Source: an uncultured Bacilli bacterium (GTDB lineage: Bacteria > Bacillota_I > Bacilli_A > RF39 > UBA660). Taken from it: a stretch of 57,617 bases of DNA. How positions within the stretch are numbered: the first letter of the stretch is position 1; each line of letters opens with the position of its first letter. This document shows positions 42,723 to 52,357 of the stretch, piece after piece. A program made the translations under genes and the position numbers. The notes beneath the pieces are model-generated. The model did not search any database, was not told where the DNA came from, and worked only from the letters and a program-made list of their open reading frames with translations. The stretch lies in contig CALVJQ010000009.1 of the NCBI GenBank assembly GCA_944332265.1, forward strand, positions 1 to 57,617. Reading direction: 5' to 3'.

Positions 42723-42752
42723 AAAAAAAAGGAACATATTTAAACGTTCCTT
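42723..42752 (-). terminator. clpB terminator
   Basis: AAGGAAC (42729-42735) pairs with GTTCCTT (42746-42752) around a 10-nt loop; T8 follows on the minus strand. It overlaps the clpB stop. Confidence 0.75.
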
Positions 42753-44860
42753 ATGAAAAAATTATCATTACTATCTAAATCAACAAGAACTTGAGTATTA
42801 TCTTTTATAGTTCCTTCAATTAACTGCATAGCAATTAATGTTTCTATATTTTCTGAAAGATACCTTTTAATTGGACGTGCTCCAAAAGCTTCATCACTAG
42901 CATTATCAATTACTTTCTTTTTAGCTTTATCACTTAAAGAAATTACAATATCTCTATCTTTTAAACGATTATTAATTTCTGCAACAAATTTATCTAGTAT
43001 TTGATAGAAAATATCTTTATTTAAACTCTTAAAGAAGACTATTTCATCAATACGATTCAAAAATTCTGGTTTAAAAGTACGTCTTAAATCACGATTTATT
43101 AATTCTTCCTTATTAGGCAAATTTTCTAGAATATATTCACTACCTAAATTACTAGTCATTATAATTATTGTATTTTTAAAATCAACAGTACGTCCTTGAC
43201 TATCTGTAATACGTCCATCATCTAATATTTGTAATAAAATATTAAAAACATCAGGATGAGCTTTTTCAATTTCATCAAATAAAACTATTGAATACGGATT
43301 TCTTCTAACAGCTTCTGTTAACTGTCCACCCTCTTCATATCCTACATAACCTGGAGCTGCACCAATTAAACGTGAAACATTAAAAGCTTCCATATATTCA
43401 CTCATATCAATGCGAATCATATGACGTTCATCATCAAATAATTCATAAGCTAAAGTCTTAGCTACTTCCGTTTTACCTACACCAGTAGGTCCCAAAAACA
43501 AAAACGAACCAATTGGACGATTAGGATCTTTAATACCTGCACGACTACGTATAATAGCGTCACTTACTTTCTTTAACGCTTCATCTTGACCAATTACTCT
43601 TTTCTTCATATTATCTTCTAGTTTTAATAACTTCTCTCGTTCACCTTCAACCAATTTTGATAAAGGTACATTTGTCCATTTTGAAATAACTTGGGCAATA
43701 TCTTCTTCATTAACAGTATCTCTTATTAAAACATTCTTATTATTTTTTCGTAATTCTTCTAATTCATGCTCCAATTTAGGAATATCTCCATGGCGTAATC
43801 TCGCTGCAGTATCCAAATCATAATTATTTTCAGCATCTTTTAATTTATATTTATATGTTTCTAGTAATTTTTTCTTTGCTAATATTTCCTCATTAACTTC
43901 TTTTTCTTTATTAAAATCATCTTTCAATTTAGATTCTTTTAACTTAAGTTCATACAATTGATCATCCAATTCTTGTAATCTCTTTTTACTCTGTTCATCC
44001 TTTTCTTTTTTTAAAGACTGACGTTCTATTTCCAGTAACATAATCTTTCTCGTTAATTTATCAAGACTAACAGGGACACTATCCATTTCTACTTTAATTG
44101 TTGCACAGGCCTCATCTATCAAATCAATTGCTTTATCTGGTAAATACCTATCAGTTATATATCTATCAGACATCGTTGCTGCTGCTATAATAGCTCTATC
44201 TTTAATATTAACTCCATGATGAACTTCAAACCTTTCTTTTAAGCCACGTAATATAGCAATTGTGTCTTCTACACTAGGAGCTTTAACAATAATCTTTTGA
44301 AATCTTCTTTCTAAAGCTCCATCTTTTTCAATATACTTACGATATTCATTTAAAGTAGTCGCCCCAATACATTTAATCTCTCCACGTGCTAACATTGGTT
44401 TTAACATATTTCCAACATTCATCGTACCTTCATCGCCACTACCAACTATCATATGAATTTCATCAATAAATAAAATAATTTTTCCGTCTGATTCTTTTAT
44501 TTTATTTAAAACTGCTTTTAATCTTTCCTCAAATTCTCCACGATACTTAGCTCCAGCAACTAAAGCTGCTAAATCTAGTTCCCAAATTGTCTTATTTTTT
44601 AAACTTTCGGGAACATCCCCACTAATTATACGTAAAGCTAATCCTTCAACAATAGCCGTCTTACCGACACCTGGTTCACCTATTAAAACTGGATTATTCT
44701 TTGTTTTACGTGATAAAATTCGCGTAATACTACGAATTTCATCATCACGTCCAATAACAGGATCTATCTTATTATTTTTAGCACTTTCAGTAATATCTCG
44801 ACCATATTTTTTTAATACATCTTCATCTTCTTGATTCATATTAGGATAACCATAATTCAT
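42740..44860 (-). CDS. clpB: ClpB disaggregase without the N-terminal domain
   Basis: The 706-residue protein has NBD1 (Walker [21 protein letters not shown]), a coiled-coil middle domain (about 270-400), and NBD2 ([19 protein letters not shown], a GYVGYEEGG pore loop and the GAR sensor-2 motif). ClpB works with DnaK to resolubilise aggregated proteins. Full-length ClpB is about 860 residues; here the Clp_N repeats are missing, as in Mollicutes. The start is secure (AAAGGAGGAATAATT before the ATG; upstream is the promoter). HrcA control through CIRCE is strongly indicated. Confidence 0.95.
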   Translation of the reverse strand: MNYGYPNMNQEDEDVLKKYGRDITESAKNNKIDPVIGRDDEIRSITRILSRKTKNNPVLIGEPGVGKTAIVEGLALRIISGDVPESLKNKTIWELDLAALVAGAKYRGEFEERLKAVLNKIKESDGKIILFIDEIHMIVGSGDEGTMNVGNMLKPMLARGEIKCIGATTLNEYRKYIEKDGALERRFQKIIVKAPSVEDTIAILRGLKERFEVHHGVNIKDRAIIAAATMSDRYITDRYLPDKAIDLIDEACATIKVEMDSVPVSLDKLTRKIMLLEIERQSLKKEKDEQSKKRLQELDDQLYELKLKESKLKDDFNKEKEVNEEILAKKKLLETYKYKLKDAENNYDLDTAARLRHGDIPKLEHELEELRKNNKNVLIRDTVNEEDIAQVISKWTNVPLSKLVEGEREKLLKLEDNMKKRVIGQDEALKKVSDAIIRSRAGIKDPNRPIGSFLFLGPTGVGKTEVAKTLAYELFDDERHMIRIDMSEYMEAFNVSRLIGAAPGYVGYEEGGQLTEAVRRNPYSIVLFDEIEKAHPDVFNILLQILDDGRITDSQGRTVDFKNTIIIMTSNLGSEYILENLPNKEELINRDLRRTFKPEFLNRIDEIVFFKSLNKDIFYQILDKFVAEINNRLKDRDIVISLSDKAKKKVIDNASDEAFGARPIKRYLSENIETLIAMQLIEGTIKDNTQVLVDLDSNDNFFIRNV

Positions 44861-44884
44861 AATTATTCCTCCTTTTCATCAACC

Positions 44885-44912
44885 ATTATACACCAAAATT
44901 AGCACTTGTCAA
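44885..44912 (-). promoter_or_regulatory. clpB promoter overlapping CIRCE
   Basis: TTGACA (44907-44912) and TATAAT (44885-44890) are perfect boxes with a 16-nt spacer. The -35 box lies within the CIRCE element, so HrcA binding would block RNA polymerase. Confidence 0.85.
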
Positions 44913-44925
44913 TAGAGAGTGCTAA
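44899..44925. promoter_or_regulatory. CIRCE operator (HrcA site)
   Basis: TTAGCACTT-N9-GAGTGCTAA matches the CIRCE consensus (TTAGCACTC-N9-GAGTGCTAA) with one mismatch and exact 9-9-9 spacing. HrcA represses heat-shock genes through it. Confidence 0.93.
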
Positions 44926-44953
44926 TTTATTTTATTTTTCATCAAACTATCAC

Positions 44954-44982
44954 AAAAAAAGTAAGAATTCACTCTTACTTAT
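44954..44982 (-). terminator. Terminator of the alpha/beta hydrolase gene
   Basis: AAGTAAGA (44959-44966) pairs with TCTTACTT (44973-44980) around a 6-nt loop, followed on the minus strand by T7. Confidence 0.75.
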
Positions 44983-46108
44983 TATCCATATCATTATCAA
45001 ATTTTATTGTTTCACTTCTATTTAAAGATGCCTCTTGTTGCTTTTGCAATTCTCCTGCAACAATCGACTCTTTTACAACATTTGATGATACTTGTGCTTT
45101 AGATAATGCCTTTTCATAACGACTTTCATTATCTTTAACACCATCTAAAGAAACCTCATCTTCTAAAATAGGAATACTACGTAATAACTTACTATGTAGC
45201 CAGCCATAAATATCATCATAAATAGCAAAGCGATTATCTTCATGTAAAATATCATGACGTAAATTATCATACATCTTAACTGAAACATCTAATATTCCAG
45301 CTTTTTTATAACTATTATATACTTTATTAACTCCTTTACCAAAGTCTCCTACTGGATCATCTTTACCTGATAATATTAAAATAGGTTTATTAACATCTAC
45401 TTTTTTTACATTAGTAAAATTAGCTGTATATTTCATTCCATCTAGCAATTCTCTAAATAAACCACAAGACATTGCTTCACCACGCAAAGGATCATTTATA
45501 TAATTATCAACTGCTGTTGTCGATGCACATAACCAATCATACATAGTTCTATTAGGTCTAAAATGTTTATTATAAGTTCCAAAAGTTAATTTTTTAATTT
45601 TTTCTGTTATTGCTTTCTCTCCATATTTTAAACTTTCTTTAATTGCCACTTTATGAGCTATATTTAATAAAAAATTACTCATTTGTCCAGTACCAACCAA
45701 TATAGCACCATCTACTTTACCAGGATAATCAATCATATAGGTACGTGTTAAAAAAGAGCCTAAAGAAAAACCTAACATTATATGTGGTACATCAGGATAC
45801 AATTCCTTAGCGTGTAAAAAACAAGTATCCAAATCCCCAACAACATATTGCCAACTTCCAGATGAACCAAAATACATTTTATTAGCCCCATTATTAGTTG
45901 ATAAACCATGGCCAATTAAATCAATTCCAACTACCGCTATTCCGCCCTTATTTAAATAATTAGCAAATTCTTCATAACGCATTATATGTTCAGTAACTCC
46001 ATGAACTACTTGTATAACTCCATAAACCTTATTATCTGGTTCCCAAATTACCATATGAATATTAGTTTGATTATCTTTTGATAAAAAAAACAATTCACTC
46101 TTTTTCAT
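44975..46108 (-). CDS. Alpha/beta hydrolase (serine aminopeptidase S33/monoacylglycerol-lipase type)
   Basis: The 377-residue cytoplasmic protein has the hydrolase fold: VVHGVTEH (oxyanion region), GIDLIGHGLS, the nucleophile elbow GFSLGSF, the acid in LSGKDDPVG, and the His in LRHDILHE. Relatives hydrolyse lysophospholipids or monoglycerides. A C-terminal extension of about 60 charged residues past the fold is not typical. GGAGGATTCGAA precedes the ATG. It is monocistronic, with its own terminator. The substrate is unknown. Confidence 0.85.
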   Translation of the reverse strand: MKKSELFFLSKDNQTNIHMVIWEPDNKVYGVIQVVHGVTEHIMRYEEFANYLNKGGIAVVGIDLIGHGLSTNNGANKMYFGSSGSWQYVVGDLDTCFLHAKELYPDVPHIMLGFSLGSFLTRTYMIDYPGKVDGAILVGTGQMSNFLLNIAHKVAIKESLKYGEKAITEKIKKLTFGTYNKHFRPNRTMYDWLCASTTAVDNYINDPLRGEAMSCGLFRELLDGMKYTANFTNVKKVDVNKPILILSGKDDPVGDFGKGVNKVYNSYKKAGILDVSVKMYDNLRHDILHEDNRFAIYDDIYGWLHSKLLRSIPILEDEVSLDGVKDNESRYEKALSKAQVSSNVVKESIVAGELQKQQEASLNRSETIKFDNDMDNK

Positions 46109-46151
46109 TTCGAATCCTCCCTATATAATTACCTATCTCTTATTATACAAC

Positions 46152-46179
46152 AAAAAAGAATGAAATACCTCATTCTTTT
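46152..46179 (-). terminator. leuS terminator
   Basis: AAAGAATGA (46155-46163) pairs with TCATTCTTT (46170-46178) around a 6-nt loop, with a T-run on the minus strand. Confidence 0.75.
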
Positions 46180-46181
46180 AA

Positions 46182-48596
46182 TTATTTAACAACTATATTA
46201 ACTATTTTTCCCTTAACAACAATAACTTTAACAATCTCCTTATTCTCTGTAAATTTAATAACATTTGGTTCCGCTAAAGCTTTCTTCTTAATTGACTCTT
46301 CCTCTTCATCAATTGTTATAGTAATTGAAGCTCTTAATTTACCATTTACTTGAACACCAATTGTTTTTTCATTATCAATTGTTTTGCTCTCATCATATAA
46401 TGGCCAATCACTTTCACAAATAGGTTTATAACCTAATTTTTCATTAAGTTCCTCAGTAATATGTGGTGCTAAAGGATTTAATAAAGTTAATAACACATGA
46501 TAATCAGCTTTAGTAATATTCTTTTTATCATCATAAGCATTAGCCATTATCATTAAAGTAGAAACTACTGTATTATATGCCATATGTGTTAAATCATATT
46601 GAACTTTCTTAATACTCTTATGTATTAAAGATTCTAAATCATTTGAATAATCTTCGCCACCTACCACTTTTTCGCTTAAACGAATTACCTTATCAATAAA
46701 ACGTTTACATCCACGCAATGAATCAGTACTCCATGGTGCGTCTTGTTCATAATCACCCATAAACATTTCATAAACTCTTAAAGTATCAGCGCCATATTCT
46801 CTAACAATATCATCAGGATTAATAACATTCCCTTTTGATTTACTCATTTTTTCATTATTAGAACCTAATACCATACCATGACTAACACGAGTCCATATCA
46901 TTTCTTTATTAGGAACTAAACCAATGTTATATAAAAACTGTACCCAGAATCTAGCATATAATAAATGTCTTGCCGTATGTTCCATTCCACCATTATACCA
47001 ATCAACTTTTTGCCAATATTTCATAGCATCCATTGAAGCAAATTCTTTATCATTATGAGCATCCATAAAACGTAAGAAATACCAACTTGAACCAGCCCAA
47101 TTTGGCATTGTATCTGTTTCACGTTTAGCCTCTCCTCCACAACAAGGACAAGTTGTATTTACCCAATCAGTAATTTTAGCAAGTGGTGATTCCCCATTAT
47201 CGGTTGGTTCATACTCAGCAACATCTGGTAATAAAAGTGGTAAATCCTTTTCATCCATTGGTTGCCAACCGCATTTTTCACAATAAATCATTGGAATTGG
47301 CTCTCCCCAGAATCTCTGTCTAGAAAATATCCAATCCCTCATTTTATAATTATTAACCTCACGAGCAATTCCCATATCAACTAACTTTTTCGTAATTGCT
47401 TTTTTAGCTTCTTCAACAGTCATTCCACTAAATTCAGCACTATTAATTAACTTACAACCTTTACCTAAATAATCTTGCTTTTCAAAAGCCTTTTCACTTA
47501 CATCTCTTCCATCAATAACTTGTAACATTGGAATATTATGAATAACAGCATATTCAAAATCTCTTTGATCATGACTAGGAACAGCCATAACAGCCCCTGT
47601 TCCATAATCTCCTAAAACAAAGTCACCTAAGAATATTGGAAGTTCTTCTCCTGTAATTGGATGTTTAGCTTTTATTCCTTTAACTAACACTCCAGTTTTA
47701 CCTTTATTAAGTTCAGTTCTATCCATATTTGACTTCTTAGCAGTTTCTGCAATATAAGCTTCTACTTCTTCTTTATTTTCCACTCTTGGCATTAATTCTT
47801 TTATAATTTTACCATCCGGTGCAATAACGAAAAATGTAATTCCATAAATAGTTTCAATACAAGTAGTAAATATTGAAAACTTACCACCACCTACTATTTC
47901 AACATCTACTTCTACTCCAACAGACTTACCAATCCAATTAATTTGGCCCAATTTAACTTTTGGAGCAAAATTAGTATCATCTAATCCTTTTAACAAATCT
48001 TCAGCATAATCACTCATCCTTAACATCCATTGTGATTTTTCTTTTTGAATAACTGGTGATCCACATCTTTCACATACTCCACCAGCAGCATCCTCATTTG
48101 ATAAAACAGATTTACAAGTAGGACACCAATTAACTGGAATCGTATCTTTATATGCCATTCCATGTTTATAGAATTGTAAAAATTGCCATTGTGTCCACTT
48201 ATAATATTCTGGATCAGTTGTCGAAAATTCTCTACTCCAATCAAAAGAAAATCCTAATGACTTCATTTGTCCTTTAAAAGTTTTTATATTTTCTTTTACT
48301 GCTTCCTTAGGATGAATATGATTCTTTATTGCATATTGCTCAGCCGGAGCTCCAAAAGCATCCCATCCCATAGGATATAACACATTATACCCTTGCATTC
48401 TCATCATTCTTGCCATAGCATCTTGTGCTGTATAACTTCTTACATGACCAACATGTAATCCTGCTCCTGATGGATAAGGAAACTCTACTAAAATATAATA
48501 AGGTTTTTTATCTGCTCCTGTCTTAGCTTCAAAAGTATGATTATCATCCCAATACTTTTGCCATTTTGCTTCTATATCTTTAAAATTAATTTCCAT
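46182..48596 (-). CDS. leuS: Leucyl-tRNA synthetase
   Basis: This 804-residue class Ia synthetase has the HIGH equivalent HVGH (PYPSGAGLHVGHVRS), a zinc finger CPTC...CERC (about 155-180), a CP1 editing domain with DYGTGAVMAVPSHDQRD, the KMSKS motif (NEKMSKSKGN), and a C-terminal domain ending in a small beta barrel. Length is normal for bacteria. GGGGAAAG precedes the ATG, within the end of the small membrane-protein gene (11-nt overlap). It is regulated by the leucine T-box in front of that gene. Confidence 0.97.
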   Translation of the reverse strand: MEINFKDIEAKWQKYWDDNHTFEAKTGADKKPYYILVEFPYPSGAGLHVGHVRSYTAQDAMARMMRMQGYNVLYPMGWDAFGAPAEQYAIKNHIHPKEAVKENIKTFKGQMKSLGFSFDWSREFSTTDPEYYKWTQWQFLQFYKHGMAYKDTIPVNWCPTCKSVLSNEDAAGGVCERCGSPVIQKEKSQWMLRMSDYAEDLLKGLDDTNFAPKVKLGQINWIGKSVGVEVDVEIVGGGKFSIFTTCIETIYGITFFVIAPDGKIIKELMPRVENKEEVEAYIAETAKKSNMDRTELNKGKTGVLVKGIKAKHPITGEELPIFLGDFVLGDYGTGAVMAVPSHDQRDFEYAVIHNIPMLQVIDGRDVSEKAFEKQDYLGKGCKLINSAEFSGMTVEEAKKAITKKLVDMGIAREVNNYKMRDWIFSRQRFWGEPIPMIYCEKCGWQPMDEKDLPLLLPDVAEYEPTDNGESPLAKITDWVNTTCPCCGGEAKRETDTMPNWAGSSWYFLRFMDAHNDKEFASMDAMKYWQKVDWYNGGMEHTARHLLYARFWVQFLYNIGLVPNKEMIWTRVSHGMVLGSNNEKMSKSKGNVINPDDIVREYGADTLRVYEMFMGDYEQDAPWSTDSLRGCKRFIDKVIRLSEKVVGGEDYSNDLESLIHKSIKKVQYDLTHMAYNTVVSTLMIMANAYDDKKNITKADYHVLLTLLNPLAPHITEELNEKLGYKPICESDWPLYDESKTIDNEKTIGVQVNGKLRASITITIDEEEESIKKKALAEPNVIKFTENKEIVKVIVVKGKIVNIVVK

Positions 48597-48942
48597 CTTT
48601 CTTTCCCCATTTCTTATTTAAATACTTACCATATAAAAAATATAAACCAAACATCAAAATCATTATCATTACGAATGCTATTAATAATTTAATCGCATAA
48701 TTAAAAGGAATTAAATCAACAACCGCAACAGTACTTCCCATTATAAATGCATTAATTATAGCAATTCCATTAAGCAAACTTCGATAATTCATTTTTTCTT
48801 TATCTAAGTTAAACTTCCTAGTTAACAAAACTAATTCTGATATTTTAGCATATTTTTCCTTTTTGAGCATATCGTCAAAAATAAAATAATATGCAAAATA
48901 AACAATTATAAAAACAATTATAAAATATAATAGACTAGCCAT
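48586..48942 (-). CDS. Membrane protein between the Leu T-box and leuS
   Basis: The 118-residue product has an N-terminal helix (about 3-22), a charged segment (KKEKYAKISELVLLTRKFNLDKEKMNYR), two further helices (about 53-70 and 78-105) and a basic tail. No family is recognised. ATG 48942 is chosen: GGAGATGAT precedes it, and the frame upstream lies inside the T-box terminator. Its end overlaps leuS by 11 nt, so both are made under leucine-tRNA control. A link to leucine supply or to membrane-associated LeuRS is possible but unproven. Confidence 0.8.
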   Translation of the reverse strand: MASLLYFIIVFIIVYFAYYFIFDDMLKKEKYAKISELVLLTRKFNLDKEKMNYRSLLNGIAIINAFIMGSTVAVVDLIPFNYAIKLLIAFVMIMILMFGLYFLYGKYLNKKWGKKDGN

Positions 48943-48954
48943 TTTATCATCTCC

Positions 48955-49152
48955 AATAAAAAAGACATATTCATCATAAGGACGAATATGTCGTGGTACC
49001 ACCTTAATTTCTAATAAAAATTAGCTCTAAATTGATAAAGGAATCACCCTATAAGCTCCAAAAGCAAGTTCATATTTTCCTTTTCTTAGTTTCCACCAAC
49101 CACTAAGTCTCTTTCAAAAATTCCAATATTACTACTCTTTCTTCAACACATA
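48955..49152 (-). promoter_or_regulatory. T-box riboswitch leader (Leu)
   Basis: The minus strand has a full-length T-box leader: AAGAAAGAGTAGTA near the start, Stem I (ACTTAGTGGTTGGTGGAAACTAAG), the specifier CUU (Leu) at 49066-49068 in GAACUUGC, GGAGC 6 nt on, the T-box GGTGGTACCACG at 48992-49003, and a terminator (GACATATTC at 48964-48972 with GAATATGTC at 48984-48992, then T6). Uncharged tRNA-Leu should stabilise the antiterminator and allow reading of the membrane-protein gene and leuS. Confidence 0.93.
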
Positions 49153-49158
49153 TCAAGT

Positions 49159-49187
49159 ATTATAAATTAATTTTTTTAAATATTCAA
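49159..49187 (-). promoter_or_regulatory. Promoter of the Leu T-box operon
   Basis: TTGAAT (49182-49187) and TATAAT (49159-49164) are spaced by 17 nt, just upstream of the T-box leader. Confidence 0.75.
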
Positions 49188-49193
49188 GAAAAA

Positions 49194-49715
49194 CTAACGA
49201 CTACGACCTTGAGTCTGTTGTGTAGAATAATCATCTACATAATTTACAGAAATTGACTTAGCATATTTACTCATTGACTCACGGTATTCTTCTCTATCAA
49301 TATAGCCATTTTTAAATAAATAGCCATAATATTTTTTGGCTGCCATCATTTTTCTTTCTTTACATTGATTTTCAGTTATACGATTTTCTTTGAGTTGTGT
49401 TTCATACATAGCAACTTTTCCAACAAATGAATGATATCTTAAAGATCCTGAAGTTAAAACACGAGCTCCTAAAAAAATTCCACCTACTATTCCTTTTCTT
49501 TCAATAGCTTGAGCAAAAGTATCTTTAAGTTTATATATTTTTGCTGCGATAGATTCTGTAACAGTTTTCCCAGTAACCTCAACATGTCCTCCTGGTGCCG
49601 GTCTATTAGGTCCTCCTGGTCTAAAATAATTATATCCAACATTACCTGGTCCTGGTCCAAATCCAGGTCCTGGTCCCATAGGTCCTCTAGGACCTGGTCC
49701 AAATGGTCTTGGCAT
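49194..49715 (-). CDS. Protein with Gly/Pro-rich N-terminus, unknown function
   Basis: The 173-residue product begins with a Pro/Gly/Phe/Arg-rich tract of about 40 residues (PRPFGPGPRGPMGPG and similar GPGPG units), then a helical domain with a short Gly-rich hydrophobic segment (GIVGGIFLGARVL), and an SHOCT-like C-terminal stretch (ERKMMAAKKYYGYLFKNGYIDREEY). The N-terminus resembles spore-coat and surface-sticking proteins. No family is assigned with confidence. GGGGATGAG precedes the ATG. It is alone between the Leu T-box promoter and the GH31 gene. Confidence 0.7.
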   Translation of the reverse strand: MPRPFGPGPRGPMGPGPGFGPGPGNVGYNYFRPGGPNRPAPGGHVEVTGKTVTESIAAKIYKLKDTFAQAIERKGIVGGIFLGARVLTSGSLRYHSFVGKVAMYETQLKENRITENQCKERKMMAAKKYYGYLFKNGYIDREEYRESMSKYAKSISVNYVDDYSTQQTQGRSR

Positions 49716-49774
49716 AAACTCATCCCCTAACTAATATTCATTATACATATTTTTTATAAATTAAGCAATTTTTT

Positions 49775-52258
49775 CTATATCTGAGCAACATATTCTAATA
49801 ATTTCATAAACATATTAACAAACGATCTATCCAAACCTTTCTTTTGCAATTGACGAATATCCATTCTCTTCTTTTCAATACTATTTTTAGAGAATACTAT
49901 TTTTCCAATTTCTTCCTTTAAATTCGTCTTAATTTGTAAATCCGAAATAATTGAATCAATATCATCATTTATTAATCGTACAGCATCTATTTCAATATCT
50001 TTTCCTTTACAATTAATTGTTAATTGCTTAGTTGTTGGCACATCACTAACTTCAACAATAAAATCAGTATCATCAACAAAAGAATCACACTCTACTTTTT
50101 CACTATCTACATATACAATAACATCATTAGCTTCACGAGTATTTCTAAAACGAATACGATAATTTCTCTTAGCTGGAACAATCCCTGTTTTACCTTCTAC
50201 TGGTCTTATAATCAAAGTATAATTATTTGCCATATAATTATAATCAACACGCGTCAACAAATAATAGCCTTCTTCATATAAATTACTAAATCCATCATCT
50301 TCATATAAATTATATTGATTACTCTTTCCAGGAAAAACATGAATTTCCATTGTTGTTGGTGAATTAGTAACATTCATATTCTTTTCTAAATCAGCCATAC
50401 AAACTATTGAACCATCTCTAGCAAAAACAGGATAATCTTCATCTTTATAAAATAATATATACCTTTTATTTCCCAAATACTTTTTACCTGTTTTAAAATC
50501 ATACCAAGTTCCTTTAGGAAGGAAAATCTTTTCTACAGAACGATTCATTACTGCATCCTTAGGCTTAGTAATAGGCGCCACAAACAATTCTGTCCCAAAA
50601 TAGTATTCATTTTTATAATCAATTTCATCATATATTTCAGGATATTGATAATAAAGTGGCTGAATAAGCGGTAAACCAACCTTATGATATTTAAAAGCTT
50701 CACTATACAAATATGGTATTAATCTATGCCTCATTTGACAATATTCTCTAACAATACTAAGTGTTTTAACATCCCATTTCCATGGTTCCCTTTTATAATA
50801 TCTTCCATACTTAGCACTAAATCTAAATATTGGACTAAAAGTACCATATTGTACATATCTCGCATATAATTCAGAATCTTCAACACCATCTTTATATCCA
50901 CCAATATCATGACTCCACCAAGATAGTCCTAAATTAGAAGAAGTACTATTATAATAAGGCAACACCTTTAAAGTACTCCAACTAACTGAAGTTTCTCCAC
51001 TATAATGAACAGGAAATAAATGAGGAGCATACGTACTACTTCTTGATAATATCATTGGACGAAGTCCTTCCATCTTAGTATAATCAACAAAATGATAATA
51101 ATTCAATATATCATTACTTGTATGATCTTTTAAATTACGATAATTAATCCAAAAGAAATCAACACCAATTTTATATAATGGATCAATCAAACTATTTAAA
51201 TATGCGCTCATAAGCTCTCTATCAAAAACATTAAAAGGAATAGTCTGCTTCTCCGAATTTCCTATTGCTTTAGCTATTTCATCAAATTTTGGTTCATGTG
51301 GATGGATTCCTTCACTAGGATCTAAGCTAACTCCTACTCTAACTCCTCTATCATGCATGTATTTAGTAAATTCTGCTGGTTTATAAAATAACTCTCTATT
51401 AAAAGTAAATCCCGAATTAAATCTAGACAAATTATTTTTATCTTTTAAATGCCAATTATCTCCTAATAATAAAATACTCAATGGAATCTTATACTTATTA
51501 AAATCATTCAATAATTTTTGAATATCATTAAAATAATAAAAATCATTTTTATTCCACCATATTCCAAGTGCATATCTTGGTATTAAAGGTGGCATTCCAG
51601 TTAATAGAAAATAACTCTGTAAACAATTACCAAAATCTCTATTATATAAAAAGACATACATATCTATTCTTTTACGATCATTATAGATAATTGATCCATC
51701 TTCACCTATAAAATTTGATTTACTATCATCTATTGATACAAAACCATCAGTTGAATACAAACCTTTTTTCTTTACATTCAACATGTTTTCTACTTGCCTT
51801 TTTATATGCTTTAAATCACGTACAGAAGCTTCTTCGATAAATGGATCTACTGTTTTATCTAAATTAGCAACTATTCCATAATAATTACGTGCCTCAGGAT
51901 GACCAAAATACCATTCCTTATTTGAATCTACTAATCTAATTTTTAAAACACTATCTGGAGAATATTTATTTCCATAAAAAGCTTTTTCTTTTTCATAACG
52001 TAAATGAAAATACTTTGTAGTAACATCCAAATAACGTTCATTTTGATCAACTTTCATTTGCGGAATTGGGAAATTTCTAAATCTTGCTAATTCTGTAGGA
52101 CGATCTTCAAAATATCCTTCTTCACTAAATTCTAAACGAACTAATAAATCACTTAATATTGTTATTCGATAAAATTGTCCTTTAAATACTGATTGTGGTT
52201 TACTAATATTATTACTATAATCTGCAACTTTTTTAAAATGTTCACCAAAATTAGCCAT
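49775..52258 (-). CDS. GH31-family protein with substituted nucleophile
   Basis: The 827-residue protein has the GH31 layout: an N-terminal beta-sandwich, a TIM barrel (about 220-560) and C-terminal beta domains. Family landmarks include PPLIPRYALGIWW, LLGDNWHLKD, SRSSTYAPHLFPVHYSGE and the acid/base region SWWSHDIGGY (D451). At the nucleophile strand, where GH31 enzymes have W-x-D, this protein reads VDFFWINYRN (N372). It may be inactive, a binding protein or use another mechanism. ATG 52258 is chosen because AAAGGTGATACTT directly precedes it. It has no signal peptide, so it should be cytoplasmic. Confidence 0.87.
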   Translation of the reverse strand: MANFGEHFKKVADYSNNISKPQSVFKGQFYRITILSDLLVRLEFSEEGYFEDRPTELARFRNFPIPQMKVDQNERYLDVTTKYFHLRYEKEKAFYGNKYSPDSVLKIRLVDSNKEWYFGHPEARNYYGIVANLDKTVDPFIEEASVRDLKHIKRQVENMLNVKKKGLYSTDGFVSIDDSKSNFIGEDGSIIYNDRKRIDMYVFLYNRDFGNCLQSYFLLTGMPPLIPRYALGIWWNKNDFYYFNDIQKLLNDFNKYKIPLSILLLGDNWHLKDKNNLSRFNSGFTFNRELFYKPAEFTKYMHDRGVRVGVSLDPSEGIHPHEPKFDEIAKAIGNSEKQTIPFNVFDRELMSAYLNSLIDPLYKIGVDFFWINYRNLKDHTSNDILNYYHFVDYTKMEGLRPMILSRSSTYAPHLFPVHYSGETSVSWSTLKVLPYYNSTSSNLGLSWWSHDIGGYKDGVEDSELYARYVQYGTFSPIFRFSAKYGRYYKREPWKWDVKTLSIVREYCQMRHRLIPYLYSEAFKYHKVGLPLIQPLYYQYPEIYDEIDYKNEYYFGTELFVAPITKPKDAVMNRSVEKIFLPKGTWYDFKTGKKYLGNKRYILFYKDEDYPVFARDGSIVCMADLEKNMNVTNSPTTMEIHVFPGKSNQYNLYEDDGFSNLYEEGYYLLTRVDYNYMANNYTLIIRPVEGKTGIVPAKRNYRIRFRNTREANDVIVYVDSEKVECDSFVDDTDFIVEVSDVPTTKQLTINCKGKDIEIDAVRLINDDIDSIISDLQIKTNLKEEIGKIVFSKNSIEKKRMDIRQLQKKGLDRSFVNMFMKLLEYVAQI

Positions 52259-52357
52259 AAGTATCACCTTTCCCATACTCTTATTCTAAAAAAATTATAT
52301 CATATTTTCTTTTAAAATATATAACTATTTAATGTTATAATAAAAAAGGTGATTTAA

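Noticed and set aside
48943-49002. N-terminal extension of the membrane protein before leuS
   Set aside because: The extra 20 codons lie in the T-box terminator and have no ribosome site.
49509-49730. Plus-strand Trp/Ser-rich frame opposite the Gly/Pro-rich gene
   Set aside because: It is the complement of Gly/Pro codons, with no ribosome site.
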